From positions 12,663,653-12,727,652 of the forward strand of contig NC_079478.1 in the NCBI RefSeq assembly GCF_026230105.1: DNA of 64,000 nt, in the 5' to 3' direction. The stretch's first letter is position 1. Each line of letters starts with the position of its first letter. The position numbers and the translations under genes are program-made. This document shows positions 46,840 to 59,965 of this stretch, piece by piece. The stretch comes from Diorhabda sublineata (Eukaryota; Arthropoda; Insecta; Coleoptera; Chrysomelidae). Below the pieces are notes generated by a model, which saw only the letters and a list, made by a program, of their open reading frames with translations, made no database searches and was not told the origin of the DNA.

Positions 46840-47215
46840 GCTACGTTGTTGTAGTATCCTTATCGCCACGTCTGGCCCCTGCATCGAACTATCGAATTAC
46901 GGGGTGCGTTAAAAAAGTGACTCGATAAGGACGAAGAATCGAAATACGGAGTGTGTTAAAAAAAAGATAACGGCCAAAGAGTTGTATGTATGTACGGGAA
47001 TGAATATTATACTGGGTTAAAGTATTGACGTCATAAAGAAAGGTGAGGTAAGGCGTAGGTAGGGTATATTGTTTTGTTGATAATGGTGGGAGATATGTCA
47101 ATAGTATAGCGAACAAGTGAGGTAAGGCGATAACGGCAACATCGAAGTATCGTCTATGCACGTCACACGACGTAATGAATTTTCGAATAAAATCGGGCAA
47201 TTAACGAAACCAGCA
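46840..47215. repeat. CpG-richer block with internal short repeats
   Basis: ATCGAATTACGGGGTGCGTT followed by AAAAAA (46891) recurs as ATCGAAATACGGAGTGTGTT plus AAAAAA (46938), 47 bp on. GTGAGGTAAGGCG occurs at about 47041 and 47116, and GATAACGGC at about 46966 and 47129. Its CpG content contrasts with the surrounding DNA. A 103-codon minus-strand frame (46889-47200) spans it but looks unlike a protein of any family I know. Probably an unclassified repeat. Confidence 0.45.
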
Positions 47216-48774
47216 TAATATACAAACGCCGTAAATAAAAGATAAAAATAGATCTCTAGATCTACAACATCGTGGTAAAATGCAAATGCGACACATCCTC
47301 CTTATTGTAATGTCATCATATAAGTCATCAACCCATCCTCCAGACAATAGCACCCCGTATGTACGATACGTTCATGGAATTATGATCCATCTGCCGAAAT
47401 TTTATTTTCTCACTTAAGGATGTCACAAAACTAGTATCATGCCTGTCACAGAACTAGACCTTCACTTTAAGGATTTTTTTACAGAAAACCTCCAAAAACT
47501 CCGTCGTGGGAATGAAATTGCGAGATATGGGTGAGATAGAAACACGGTAAAGAACTAAAATTATTAAATTTCTCAAGTGACTAGAAAAAATATGTGTGCT
47601 TCAACATTACTATATGAAGAAAGATGGAAAAAATGAAAATATAACAAGGCAAGGCCCGTCTGATGCATCGGATGAGATTGACATTATCTTTCTTATTCTA
47701 CGGTTCCAAAGAAGAAGCCACTGTGACACAAAAGCAAATATTATATTATCATAACTGTATATATTTCTTAATGTAAGCAATTTCCGTTGAATGGAATGGA
47801 TATTCCAGTTTGAATTCGACGATATAGATCTGCATATTCCTACTGTAACCAATAACTGCAAGATCACGGAATTCAAACTAAAGAGCATACTGACAAAATC
47901 GTTGTAATTGAAGATTCCATAATGCATCGAAATAGGAATGTACTAATTAGATGTAATGAAAAATTAGAGAACTAACTATTTTTTCTCGTAAATCTAGTAG
48001 TTAAATCAATATATCATATAGCAGTCTTGGACTGAGTATGATATTAATAATATATATAGAGTATCAACTATTGTGATTATCCATAATTTCGGTATTTATA
48101 TCTTAAATAATGGATATTACTACGAAAATAACTTGAATATGTCCTGTTCATAATGATATAATTAGTTGTAACTGAATATTTAATATGTTGTCCAAATTAC
48201 TTGAATAATAATAATTTTACCTAACTTGAGACCCTAATGTAAATGAACGTGACACAATTAGATTCTCAATTATTTTTAGTTTCGTCAAAATAATGATGAG
48301 AATTATACAATTCTAGAAATTGAAACAGTGAAATAATATCGTAAATCTATGAATAATGTTCTCGTCACTTTGTGATATCAATATTATCAATAGCTGTTGG
48401 TTTGGAAACAGATTTATGGACATTTCGACTCATATATTTCTGTATGTAACAAAAATTCAAATCATAACTATAAGAAATTGGAATTGGGCCATGTTATGGC
48501 GAAAACTAGATGTACTGGAAACTGTGAATAGTTCCTTGAAATTGAAGGCAAATTATTAGAATTTGTGATAAGCACAACTTTTAGTAATAGTCATAATTAA
48601 GTACTCATTTATAATTGTTATAATTTACTTATAGTTGATAACTTCCATAATCTTCACACTTCAATTGAATTCGATGATTCATTTTCTAACATTATAAATC
48701 TTACTGAAATAATATTTTGAACTGATAACTACACAAGACAAAAGTTTGTTGTCATTAACTCGCCAAAAGTAATG
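47216..48774. other. Stretch without a recognised gene
   Basis: A 105-codon minus-strand frame at 47610-47927 has no recognisable homology; one frame of this length is close to chance expectation. Confidence 0.4.
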
Positions 48775-49295
48775 TTTTAGCAGTGCTGCAAAACATCTTC
48801 ACGACGCTGTTTTTGTTTCATTGTGAACCCATTTTGCGTACAGCTTTCTCAAGTCCAAATGTTCAGTTAATATGCGATGTAGCATACTTTTTGAAATGTC
48901 TACCATGTCTCATATCTCGCGCCCTTTAAGTCGACAATCATCCACTACCTGCTAGTGGATTTTCTTCAAAATTTCTGGAGTCGTCACCTCATTTGGCCGA
49001 CGACTATGATGCTGGTCTTCGCAGGTCGTACGTTTAAATTCTCCTACCCAATATTTTACTGTTGACTATGAAGAAGCAAGTTCAGCTATTATATTGGTTG
49101 ACCAATTTTTGCCATGTTTACAAATTCACTGATAAAGTTCATTATTGATGGCTGTCAAACACAAATACTAAACAACGAGGCGTCTTCATACTTGAAAAAT
49201 ATGCTGTATAGTTTGTGTACTTTATAATACAGTGGTATTTTTCATCTGCCATCTCTAGGTCAGGCCAGGTACTTTTAGGACCATTCACGTAAATG
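48775..49295 (-). pseudogene. mariner 5' end: terminal repeat plus N-terminal transposase
   Basis: From 49295 downward: GAATGGTCCTAAAAGTACCT followed by GGCCTGAC (the terminal repeat shared with 11926-11955), a short leader, GAAGACGCCTCGTTGTTTAG as in the 12-kb copy, then frames reading EFKRTTCEDQHHSRRPNEVT, TPEILKKIH, DDCRLKGREI, DMVDISKSMLHRILTEHLDL and RKLYAKW. This is the paired helix-turn-helix DNA-binding half of the transposase. Stops and shifts interrupt it, and the catalytic half is absent. It is the same family as the 12-kb mariner: that copy keeps the 3' end and this one keeps the 5' end. Confidence 0.85.
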
Positions 49296-49627
49296 AGAAC
49301 ATCTAACTTATTGCAGATATTTTGTTTGTCTCAAGTTTTCAAGTATGGGACTTCTAAATTTGATAGCAATTGGATACTCTTATTGGATATAAAAATTCTC
49401 TGAATCGACCAGGATTGTAACTAAACCAATATCTATATTAATGCCTATATAAGTTTCCTTGAATAAAAAAAGAATTCGTCCAATCGGTAAATTTAATTCT
49501 GTTTAACATAATTGGATCGTTATCTGAAAACCTCGAAACAGCACATTTTTAAGGATCTAGTAAATTTAGTAATAGAATAATAATATTAAAGATATTACAC
49601 GGATCTTGTTGACTTGTACGCACAAAC
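49296..49627. other. Stretch without a recognised gene
   Basis: No feature recognised. Confidence 0.4.
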
Positions 49628-49680
49628 GAGGTCTGGCTATTAAATAACGAGACTGCGCGCCTAGAGGGCGCCGTAGACGA
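49628..49680. repeat. Possible solo mariner terminal repeat of another family
   Basis: ACGAGGTCTGGCTATTAAAT followed by AACGAGACTGCGCGCCTAGAGG has the look of the outer end of some mariner elements (a YGAGGT start with an ATTAA...GAGACTG block). No transposase frame follows within 400 bp. The call rests on pattern alone. Confidence 0.3.
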
Positions 49681-52324
49681 GTGGATTAGAACACGAGTAA
49701 TGCATCATTTAATAGTTAGAACTCGTATGCTAATACAATTAAAATCTCGAACATATTTCTAATTTTCTAAAGAATTCGGAAGAATACAAGGTTCTAGCTC
49801 TATTTGATTTGACAAGCTCATTTTATTTCCAGAAATAGGAAAGTCTAAAAATTATTGATACCACCAAAATATCGGTAGCATCAAATAACCTTCAAAAAAT
49901 TTTCAAAAATAATGCTTCACTATAAAATTAAAGATTTTGTTCTATATATACCTCGTACATATTCTGTACAACTTTTTAACCATGTCTTAATCCAATTTGA
50001 ATCCAAAATGGAATAAGTTGAAATTTCAACTATGCATATATGGTACACAAATCCAGCAGAACTTCAAGACAGGAGCGGCGTTTCTATTCATTAATTATGC
50101 AACTTCTATTCGAAGGGACAATGCCCATTGTGTGGAATGGCGTGTCAGGGGAATTAATTACGTTCCTTCTTAGTGGCATAATGACTCGGTACGCGTTGAC
50201 TTCCAAATTATTAACCACGTGTAGAAGGAGGGCTCTTAGTCCATTCTCTCTTCAAAGGATTCTAAGTCCGCTATGCATGGACACCAGAAAAAGGTTTTCT
50301 AGGATTCTTAGTCACTTATTAAAATATTTGTGACGTAACTCAAGCCGAGCTAAAATTAAAAAACTGGAATATGCTATTGAAAGCCGACAAATGCATTAAA
50401 AAGATCTAATAATTCTGTAGAACACACGACCGAGCAATAATTAAAGTATAAATAGATGGCAATATAATATGAAGAATGGGACAAAATCGTGAATCTCAAA
50501 TCTATATTGATACAAGGTAATAGACTATGGACTAAGAAAAATATGATTTCAATTTCCAAAAAAATTAAATAATCTAAACAATATGCTCGAGAAACTCAAT
50601 TCCCATGATAGGTATGATTTTGGTAGAGGTGAAAGCATAAGATACCTCTGACTATTGACTCCAGTTTTCTACATTTTCCATCGAAAACATGCAAGAAAAT
50701 TGTAAATTTGAACGGATATTTGTCAGAGAGCAGAATGTTCTCTTACTACAATGTTTTTCGTGTCTAGTTGATTTATAATTTCAATTCCATTAGGACCTTT
50801 TTTCTTTCCAGAAAGATTTGTAGGATTGTAGGGATTCAATTTATGTGCTAATAACGACTAGCTAATTACAACATCATTTGATATCTCCTTGGAAGAAATT
50901 ATGTATATTCTTGTACTTGTAATCTGATGTATGCACTAAGGGTGCTTTGTGGACGAGTACTTGTTGTTCTTAGATGTTTGTTTACTCTAAATTTTCCTTT
51001 TGTTTCACTTTTTCAAAAAGGGTATTTTTTTCTTAACAAATGCCAAATATTCATTTGTACTCTTATTCTATCTCCATACCCAAGCCTTCAACCTTCTGCC
51101 ATTCAGGTAAATAAACAATATCGGACTATCCCTCCAACTACTTTGTTAATAATTGATATTTATGGGAACTAGATTCTGACTGACCCGGCCGCTTAGAAAT
51201 TGTACTCAGGCTCTATGGTTTGGAGTAAATCGTGTTTGAAGCTTGAATAAGTCTCCATATCTTTTTATTATTGATTCAAATCTGTTTTTCCGTGCTATAC
51301 CTCAAGATGGGGGGAGGATTTTGTTGTGTAATATGCTGGTGGATTCTAGTCTTCTTCTGTCCGTTAGACTTTAGATAAAATGCCCTTCCGTTTCCACTGA
51401 CACCAGAATGTATAAAGACTTACACAAGTCTTACATATAGTTGTGCGTTGATTTTGAAGCCACTCCATAAAAATCTGCAGATTACCATCTTCCCGATCGC
51501 CTGAACAGCTCATCGATTGTCACAGCAGATATAGAATCTGAATGTATTTGTTCCTGTGATTTTGGCAGATTAAATTTCCAACGTAGGCAAAATTGGATAT
51601 ATCTATGTATGAGAAATCGTGACCAGAGAATCAGCTTCCTCCGTTTTCGGTCTGTAACTAGGAAAACCGCTTCCGCACCCAACAGAATCTTGAACTCCAG
51701 CGTATATCAATTTTGTTTAGGAAATTGGGGCAGTCAACTTTCCAATTCCTACTTATAATGTATGAAATATGTTCCAAGTATACAGACATGATATTTTCAG
51801 GTTTGTTTTTCCATGCGATTGATTAGGATTGGATATTCGATTACACACCTTATGAAACAGTGTTAAAATTTAAAACCTAAAAAATCATATATCAAAATGA
51901 GTCGGTGAAAAGACTCAATTAGATATGCTATTCGACATTCTTTGATGTTTTTCAAAAAACAATTTATATTTTAATTTTACCAATTAAGATTTGTGTTATT
52001 AATGAATCAGCAATTTTCTTGTTTAGTAATTTTCAGCCTGTAATTTTACTATATAACTTTATTTCAATGCCCAGCTCTCGCTTCATTTATTCAAAGTAAG
52101 CAGAAACTTCAAGAAATGAAACGTTGCCTCTCATTCAAAATGATGTAATAATTATTTTCTCTCTAGGCCTTTTCAATTTATTCATATCTCCTGTAGGTAA
52201 CTCTACGAATGACTTTGTTTCATTTTAAACTTAAATAAATTCCGCGAGGATTTAATTCATATGGATATGTGAAAATTTGGAAACATTTAATTAAATATTC
52301 ACCAATATAGCAGAATGTTAATTC
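49681..52324. other. Stretch with unassigned open frames
   Basis: A 97-codon frame at 50040-50333 (plus strand) lies in a GC-richer patch and is not recognised. The region 51240-51700 is also GC-richer; its possible BEL/Pao-like reading is listed separately. Confidence 0.4.
51482..51682 (-). pseudogene. Possible BEL/Pao integrase-linker fragment
   Basis: The minus-strand frame contains WSRFLIHRYIQFCLRWKFNL and SISAVTIDELFRRSGRW. It loosely follows the BEL/Pao pattern of an aromatic helix (YSSxxKLxRVTAYVLRFIxN) followed by LTVxELxxA, which sits between RNase H and integrase. There are no further retroelement blocks next to it and the match is weak. It could equally be an unrelated decayed exon. 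Confidence 0.2.
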
Positions 52325-52905
52325 ATATAGCAGTAGATGGCGCAGATACTAAACGTGATAACTGTACTTCATGAAGATGACTTCGATCGCAGAATTTTCA
52401 AGCTGAACGGTACGATCTATCGGCATAGCTGCGTGTACTCACGTCTTCATTGAAGAAGAATTAAATCTGCCTGGGGTGTGTTTGTGGGTAGGTATACATG
52501 CTGGAGGTCTCGTGGGTCCGAACTTTTTAGAGAGTTTCGTAACGGGCCAAAGTTATCTGGAAATGCTCGAAGATTTATGTGAGAATATTGACAACCAAAC
52601 CACACTAGCAAACATCCGTCATTTAATGCAGGATAGAGCTTCGTCGCCCAACGCTTTTTGTGTGCGGGAGCACCTTAATATTCATTTTAGAGAATGAATA
52701 GGCAAACGAGGATTCGTTGAGTAGCCATCTCGGTCATTTGACCTTAAACTCTGTGATTTCTTATGGTGAGGTATTCTCAAGAACCGCGTAATTAAAAAAT
52801 AGTTTAAGCCTCTTCGTTAACATGCTTCCCTAGACCTGCTTCTTCCTTAGAAAACGTTGCCAAAAATACTTTGGCATCAATTTGAACACTTACAGTAACC
52901 TTTTT
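52325..52905 (+). pseudogene. Tc1/mariner-superfamily transposase relic (non-mariner insect clade)
   Basis: With frame shifts the plus strand reads FKLNGTIYRHSCVYS, EELNLPGVCLWVGIHAGGLV and GPNFLESFVTGQSYLEMLED, then LANIRHLMQDRASSPNAFCV, REHLNIHFRE, a stop, IGKRGFVE, a stop, PSRSFDLKLCDFLWW and NRV. This matches the insect transposase type with FxLNGxVNRHNCxYW, VWxGIxxxGLIGPxFF, QQDGAPAHYxxxVRxxLN and WIGRRGxxEWPxRSPDLxPxDFFLWG. The second catalytic motif reads QDRASSPN, keeping the Asp. Stops interrupt the third. This lineage is separate from the mariners above. The ends of the element were not found. Confidence 0.8.
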
Positions 52906-55900
52906 CCAAATCCCCTCATAAATTTCTTTAAATAAATTTATTTTAACGCTGAAGTAAATTTGTTGCCTGACTTATGACGACCTCTGTATTATATCAGACT
53001 AGTGAAGAAAATAAAACAATAATTTCTTCAATCCCGAGACTGATGCGCCCACAAAAACCACCGAAAATACTTGAAAATGATGCAATATCTCTTTGATTAA
53101 AATTGATTAACATATAATTCACCCAAAATTGTCTTTGGAAAGTTGTATACGTATAATTAGAACTATACGCCAAGCACACCTCACATCTGAGTAGTACCTA
53201 CTTAAGAATTTACCAACAATTTCAAACATATATTCCGCAAAAAAATAGGTAGCAATAGCTCCCTATTCTGCAGAATTCGATTCGAAAATTTTCTTGAAAC
53301 TTCCCAAACTCCTTCCAGTCTTTCATGATACTATCTATTTAAGGTCTGGTATTTAACATCCATAACATAATAATAGGTTAATCCTCAATCTCTATTCAAA
53401 TATAATAAACAGTAATTAAACTGGAACATATTAGAATCGTGAATAAATTTTTCAATTGCTGAAATTATTAAGCTTTCTAGTACTGGCGATAATAATTTCG
53501 ACAGTAACAAAAAGCAATGAAATGTTAATGATCAAATAAAACATTATGAAATGATATTATGAATAAAAGATAATTTCACTGAATCAATTAGTCTTCTGTT
53601 CAAATTTTCTATCAAAATATACCTGAAAATACGTTGTGTTAACTAATCTCTCAATCGCCGAAACAATTTATATTACATAAACGCAAAAATCCAAATAGTC
53701 GAAGTATTCTAAAATATATTCAATCGACATTTGAATTTACAATAAATATACTTGGAGTAAGGATAGGAAGTCAACAACAAAAAGGCCAGAATGGCCCGCT
53801 CATCTAAGTTAACAAATTCACCAGCCTTGAGCAATGTATCCAGGGAAGTGTCTTTCTTTCCGGGTCCTGGAGGAATCCTATTTACATTCGCTTTTTCGCC
53901 TCCGCTTGAGAAGCATCGTCCTCCAGAGCCCACTTTTCTATCACTTACTTGTTTCCAGGCCATTCGAAAAATATACCGCGCCCTATAGATAATGGACCCA
54001 CTGGCTTAGGAAGAATAGTTCTCGCTTGTTTACCGATATCGGTTTTATTTCAAAAGAAAAGTACTTTGTTTTGCATTTCTTTGAATAGATTTGAATAAAA
54101 AGATTTGGATAGAGGACCCAAGGGAAAAATATATGACCGAGATGTTCACTTTTATTTTACGGTTAGCTGATACAAAACGGTTATATCAAGCTATGAATTC
54201 TAGAAATTTATGTTTATTTACACAAGACTTAAAAATATTTATGATGATTATATTGATATTAATTCTTTAAAAACGTCTGCTTAGCAGTTGATAGTTACAA
54301 ATTAATTTACCTCAACGAATTTCCTAAAATAGACAATAGTAATTCTTAGAAATATATTTTTCTCATATATTCTTATTATTTTCCTTCTTACTTGCTAGTG
54401 TTCGTGAAAAGAAACTTAAGACAGTAAATATCACAACTAATATAATTTGTATTTTTATATCATTGTTTTAGGACAATTGGTAATTGAATAAACGGAAGCT
54501 ACCGTCTTACTATAGCTAAAACCTAGTTTTTTCATCAAGTAAACTTGTACGTGTTAGAGCTAAGTTACATTTAAACACTTATGATAACTTCAATTTTTTG
54601 CCACGAAAGACAGATAGCTACTTTGTGGTTCCTAGCAACTGGTTATGGTATGAATCTTTTTATTCTACTGCTTTATTATCTCAAGTTCCTTGATAATATC
54701 GTTTTACAACTTTCTTCGCCATCTATCGCTTATGTTATTTTCATTCAAGATCCCTATTTCCTGTACTTTTTGCAGTTAAGTCCTCCAATTTAACATGTAT
54801 CATAGGATGCATTTTTTGTTTCGAGATATTGGTATTCTTTACGTTTTACCTGGTACTCTTCTATCACGTATTCGGTTTCTCAAGATGATATCAGAAGTAG
54901 TACTATTGTACGATATTTACTGAAACTAATACCAAGAAAATTAGAGTAGAGTATACGTTACTGTCGTAAGGAATTTGCCACAACAATCTAAAAAACTGTA
55001 CAGAAATGACTAATTGACACCCACATATATGTTGTTCTACATAAAAATAATGGATTTTGAATTTTTGTCTTGTCACTTGCACAGTTTGTTACTCCTACAT
55101 AATGTGGTCTAAAACAGCTGGTCCAAACGCTCTGACTAACCTTTAGAGGTTATATGATAAAACACAACTCTCCGGTAAACTGGAACCCAAGATTTAATCA
55201 CCGTTGAATTAGAATGCTTAGCATGTTATATATATTTATTGGACGTACAGACAATACCATTAAAATTACACTATTAGTAATGAAGTAAATGCAGTATGGT
55301 GAGCTCTAATGAAAACTACTAAACATTTTCAATCTAAATTAAAAAAATGATCCATATTCGAACGAAGTTTTTACGCGTATCGAAATCAAGAATGGAGTGA
55401 TGAAGAATTTATTTATTATTTATTGGCACATTTTCTTTCGCTATATATTTTAGTGAAAGGGCTCTTAGCGACCACTCTATTTAAACTCCTTATATCGAGA
55501 AAATTCTACACAAAACAGTTTCTTTTCTCAACAAAAATAACACAACGGCGCAGACAAAAGATATTTTTCTTTCCCGGAAAATCCATTATCGGTGAGGCGT
55601 TATTTTCATTTAAAACCATTATTAGATAAAAAGTAGGACTTTTAACGTGATGGTAGAATAATATGAATAAATTTGTATTTTTTCAAGATTTATAGAAAAC
55701 ACAGCCCGATAAAATGGAAAAAGAATTGGTGTAGAAATCCAGCAATCGATTTTGAATGTTTCCAATGTGCCTATTTGAAAAATAGATAGATTGATCTAAT
55801 TGTGGAGATATTTACATTATGTTAGATCTAATATCAACCCAACAGACAGAATAGAAGATCTTTAACAATCAAAATAGAAATATAATAGAGTCTATTTAAT

Positions 55901-58900
55901 GAAATGTACCCACCTTCAAAAGCTGCAAATCTACTTGCTATTTTTATTATATAAGTTATAGTTTGACGAATTTAAGAAACATATTTGTGAAGAATTGGAG
56001 CCAAATGAGAAAGAGTTGTACTGCTAATGTTCAGGGGTTGTTGATTAGATGGAATCCACTTCGAAAGAAGTTCTTCAGAAATTCTTCCAGTAACATATAC
56101 AACATTGGAATAAATTCATTGCTAGCAAAGGTGATTATATATTATCTTTTTACTTCCTTAAAATGAAATAATTATGATCAATAACAGGACTATAATATCA
56201 AATTTATATTAGTTGTAGAATTCATAAGAAGCAAGTTTTTCACGATACTGTACTAGTTATTCAACATACACGTACGCCGTGCCGCTTAAGAACTACTTGT
56301 GCATTCCGACTACGTAACCGATGTTCCTTCAATGCCATCGTCTATATATTTCCTTTTACCTATATGAGGAGTTTTTCTTTACCTATCAATGCGTATCTCA
56401 GTAAATCTACGGGTTTACTTGCCTCGACAAAGCCGGAACGAAACGTAGGTAAAAAAGGCTATAAACTGTATTCAAATGCGTTGAACAAAATAAAGTTTAT
56501 TGGGGCTGCAGATACTAAACTTCTACTTGTCCTTTTTTTGGTTTTTGAGCAACTCTGTTGTGAGCTAGTTGTATATTCTAATAGTGATTTTCAAGTAAAG
56601 AAAGTATTGGGGAGATTTAGATATTTCCTAATCATTTTGATAAGCACATGAAATTCCAATAGACGATATAATTAAAACATGGAAAGAAAATACATTGATG
56701 AACAAATCTAGTAGTTGAACAAATAATTTGGTTTCAACTCTACCAAATCCTTCGTTTCGATAAAACAATCACGTAGGGCTCTGTTGATCCCAATCAGCAG
56801 GTGCTTAACGATCGATATTACAAATAGATTCCCAAGTAGACTCTACCGTCAACACGAATATGAATTATCAGTTAGGATTCACTAGAAATTCAAACAATTA
56901 CACAAGATTGAACTTGTTAATTCAAAACAGTCATCCTATAATTTGATCATTCTATAACCGAGAGGGTTCCGATATAAGTCATGGCAACTATTCCATTTCT
57001 TCTACATATGTGAACGTTTGGAAATTTTGTAGGTATAGTGTGTTTGCAGAGCAACATATAGTAGCGCAGCGAGTACTGTGAAATCAGTCAATCGGTGAGG
57101 ATTTGAGTAGCACGTTCATATTAAAATAGCCGTTCTCCGAGAACCAGTGACGAAACATGTTCGGTACGTAAATCAGTGAAGACCCACGTGCCATTATAGA
57201 GCAGCTCATTCATGAAAATCCGCATCCACTGAAGGAAGTTAAAGGTGGATGCGCTATGCAATGCAACTCTGACCACCTTGCACGCTGGCAATAACACGGT
57301 AATCAATTCTTATAACGGGCATATGAATAAAATCTTGATCGTAAGCTGGTTGTTCTGCGACATGTTGGATCACCAAGCTAGGAGAAGTTCTGTCAGAATT
57401 TTTATTCAGTCAAATTGATGGTGATCGTCGAAAATGACGTGTCATTGTTTGCCATATCGTTTCTTATTTCAGTACAGTGACATTACGTTACTATAGCGAT
57501 TTTTTAGTGCGTTAGGTACTAAGTGAAATATGCGTCAAACATCCGGATCTTCTGCTGCGATTTTGGGGGTACAGCACGAGAGGACATTGCTAATGCTATT
57601 CGCCAACAGATGACCCGATTTGTAATGCAAGGGGTAACGTTGAGGATATTTAGGTTTGTTATATCAACTTTAAATATAATGTGTGATGATTATTGTAAAT
57701 ATATTGTATGATAATTTATACTGTTAAAGTCATATTGCACTGTAATAAATTTATGGTATTGGATCTCGACATTTGTAATTAACACCTTCTCCTTTTTCAT
57801 CTGTATAAGTCTAATAGGACTGGTCTCTATAAGGAAAAAGATAGTTGCCTTGACTTGTGCCCCAATCATCGTGTAAGTTATCCATAATTCCTTTTTAAAC
57901 TGCTGTCATCCATATTAGATGACAACGTGTTTTCAATCTAAAATAGTGCAACTATGATTTTGACAAGAAACTGGAACACTGAGAAGAAATTTAGTCGTTT
58001 GAAATAAAAAAATATCCCAAAGATATTGTCTCAATGATGAGAATGTCGATTGCCGTCTAGCATCAAACACTTTTAATATGTGATTGCTTCTCATGGAACA
58101 CTACTCATTAATCTCTTCATATCGCACAAAACTTACGGAATATGTTTCCAATAGACTTGAGACCATCATAAAACAATTTTATTTTCAGTATTATAAACTA
58201 ATACAATTTTTTCCTAGCTCCACCTCTGGATAAGGATGTACCGTATCTACCTTTAGAACCTATTTATGCAGGACGCGTCTCTGGGAATATGGAATGCAAA
58301 TATTAACACAATTTGTTTTTTAAAAATGTTTCACATTCCCCTTTTTTGATTTCAACAGAACTGTGAATATGTTCAGGGTTTTTTTTGGGAAAAGATAATA
58401 TTTTTGTTGACGTCGCTTGTAACTATTTGTAAACTAAATCATAAATAAATTTAAATTCACAATGGATCAAATTGAACAAATTGATAAATAACAATAACAA
58501 AAAGGTATAACACAGCAGCTTGGTCCGCAATGTGTATAAACTTCAATAAATGTCATCCGATCTTTCGACAAAATTCAGTGATTTTACTGATAGAGTTGAT
58601 ATCATATCTCAAATTCAGAAGCATAGCTATTGGAAAGCAAAAGCTGCATTAAGAGAAGATAAAGAAAAATAACTTATTTGGGAAAAGAATAAAATAATAA
58701 TCTAGTCGATTAACAAAGAAAACAGATCTTAAACAGCTAAATATAAAGAAGCTATCCATTTCAGCAGTTCAAACTATGAAACAACATAAAATAAAAAAAG
58801 TGATATTATATTTTATGTCCCTTGTAGTGAACCTATGTATGTTTACTACAACAGACAAATTAATATGCGGAAAACGGAATAAGAAGTCATCAAGACAATG

Positions 58901-59119
58901 AAGAAAATAAAACTGCAATGATTAACAAAGAAACGGAGTTAATATATAATTAATTAAGAAAATTTTGAAGTACAGGGAATAATAAAAATGAAGAAAATAT
59001 TTGGAAATTATCTTATCTCATAAGAAATGCCAATGATAAAAATTCATGCGAAATTTATAGACTCAAAATATTTCAATCCAATAATTTAAATTGATAATTG
59101 CTTCTTTTTAGAACAGAAA
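52906..59119. other. Long stretch without a recognised gene
   Basis: GC-richer patches at 53770-53990 (open on both strands), 57050-57310 and 57520-57640 were examined. The last reads AREDIANAIRQQMTRFVMQG, faintly like the C-terminal tail of insect transposases of the 52-kb type, but too weak to call. The rest is AT-rich. Confidence 0.4.
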
Positions 59120-59965
59120 ATTGTCGCATATTCTTCTGACACAGAACGAAATTAAGTGATCAAGCAGACAAAACTGGAATAGGAGTATGCGAGCCCAGAA
59201 CCAATCATTCTGAAAGCCTGAGCAATACCCCAAGCATTTTTCAAGCAAAATCTATGCAGTTGGAAAATGTGGCTAGTTCAATTTAGAGTTTAACCATCGC
59301 AAACAGGAGATCATCATCCTGTCCGATAGCCAAGCAGTCATTGAAGCTTTAAGCTCCAATATCAAAAAATTCAAACTCGTTTGGGATTGCCTAGAAAAAT
59401 AGAACGAGCTAGGCAAGAAAAATAAAGTTACCCTACAATGGATTCCGAGACACACCACTGTGAAGGAAATGAAATAGTTGGTAAGCTTGCTAAAACGGGG
59501 GCAGACAAGTCCTTCATGGGATCTGAACCCTTGTGGGGTATCAGCTACAGAACAATGGAAAAACCACTAGAAAAAGAGACAACCTACGTGAGCTGAGACA
59601 GGCAAATACTCTTCTGGAAAATTATAACCAGAGTAGTTCTGCTGAATATCAACCTAGGTAAGAATAATCTACGAATACTAACAGGAGTCCTATCAGGGCA
59701 TCGTCGCCTCAACAAACATTTGATGACGTAAGACTTAACAGATAACGCGTAATGCAGATTTTGTCACACAGAAGACAGTGGTGTGAACACGAAGATCTCC
59801 GGCAAGTAAAGCTATCCCATAGTCTAGACTTTTTAAGGAGTGCGATTGATGGATCAGCTGTAAAACTGGGTTCTCCGGGATCCCAGCAATATCCCCAATA
59901 TCCATATATACATACATTGAATTATTCTAAACAATTCTTGTTATGGAGGTGTACGAATAAATTCT
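59120..59965 (+). pseudogene. Non-LTR retrotransposon RNase H domain and C-terminal tail
   Basis: Plus-strand blocks in order, across frame shifts: ADKTGIGVCEPRTNHSESLS with NTPSIFQAK (first RNase H strands), RKQEIIILSDSQAVIEALSS (second catalytic Asp in SDSQA), KLVWDCLEK, NKVTLQWIPRHTTVKEMK (WVPGHxGxxGNE region, where the glycines are lost), and LRILTGVLSGHRRLNKHL with CRFCHTEDSG. The last is the LTGxLxGHxxLNxHL and CRFC motif that closes ORF2 in this Jockey/R1-like group. The reverse transcriptase is absent. Many stops show that it is dead. Confidence 0.85.

Noticed and set aside
50040..50333. 97-codon ORF beside the possible mariner end as its transposase
   Set aside because: None of the mariner blocks is present in any frame.
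53709..53988. Overlapping open frames on both strands as a gene
   Set aside because: Both reflect a GC-richer patch; neither has homology, and antisense pairs of this kind are common by chance.
57520..57660. AREDIANAIRQQMTRF as the tail of a 52-kb-type transposase
   Set aside because: The similarity is a general helical pattern with no diagnostic motif upstream.
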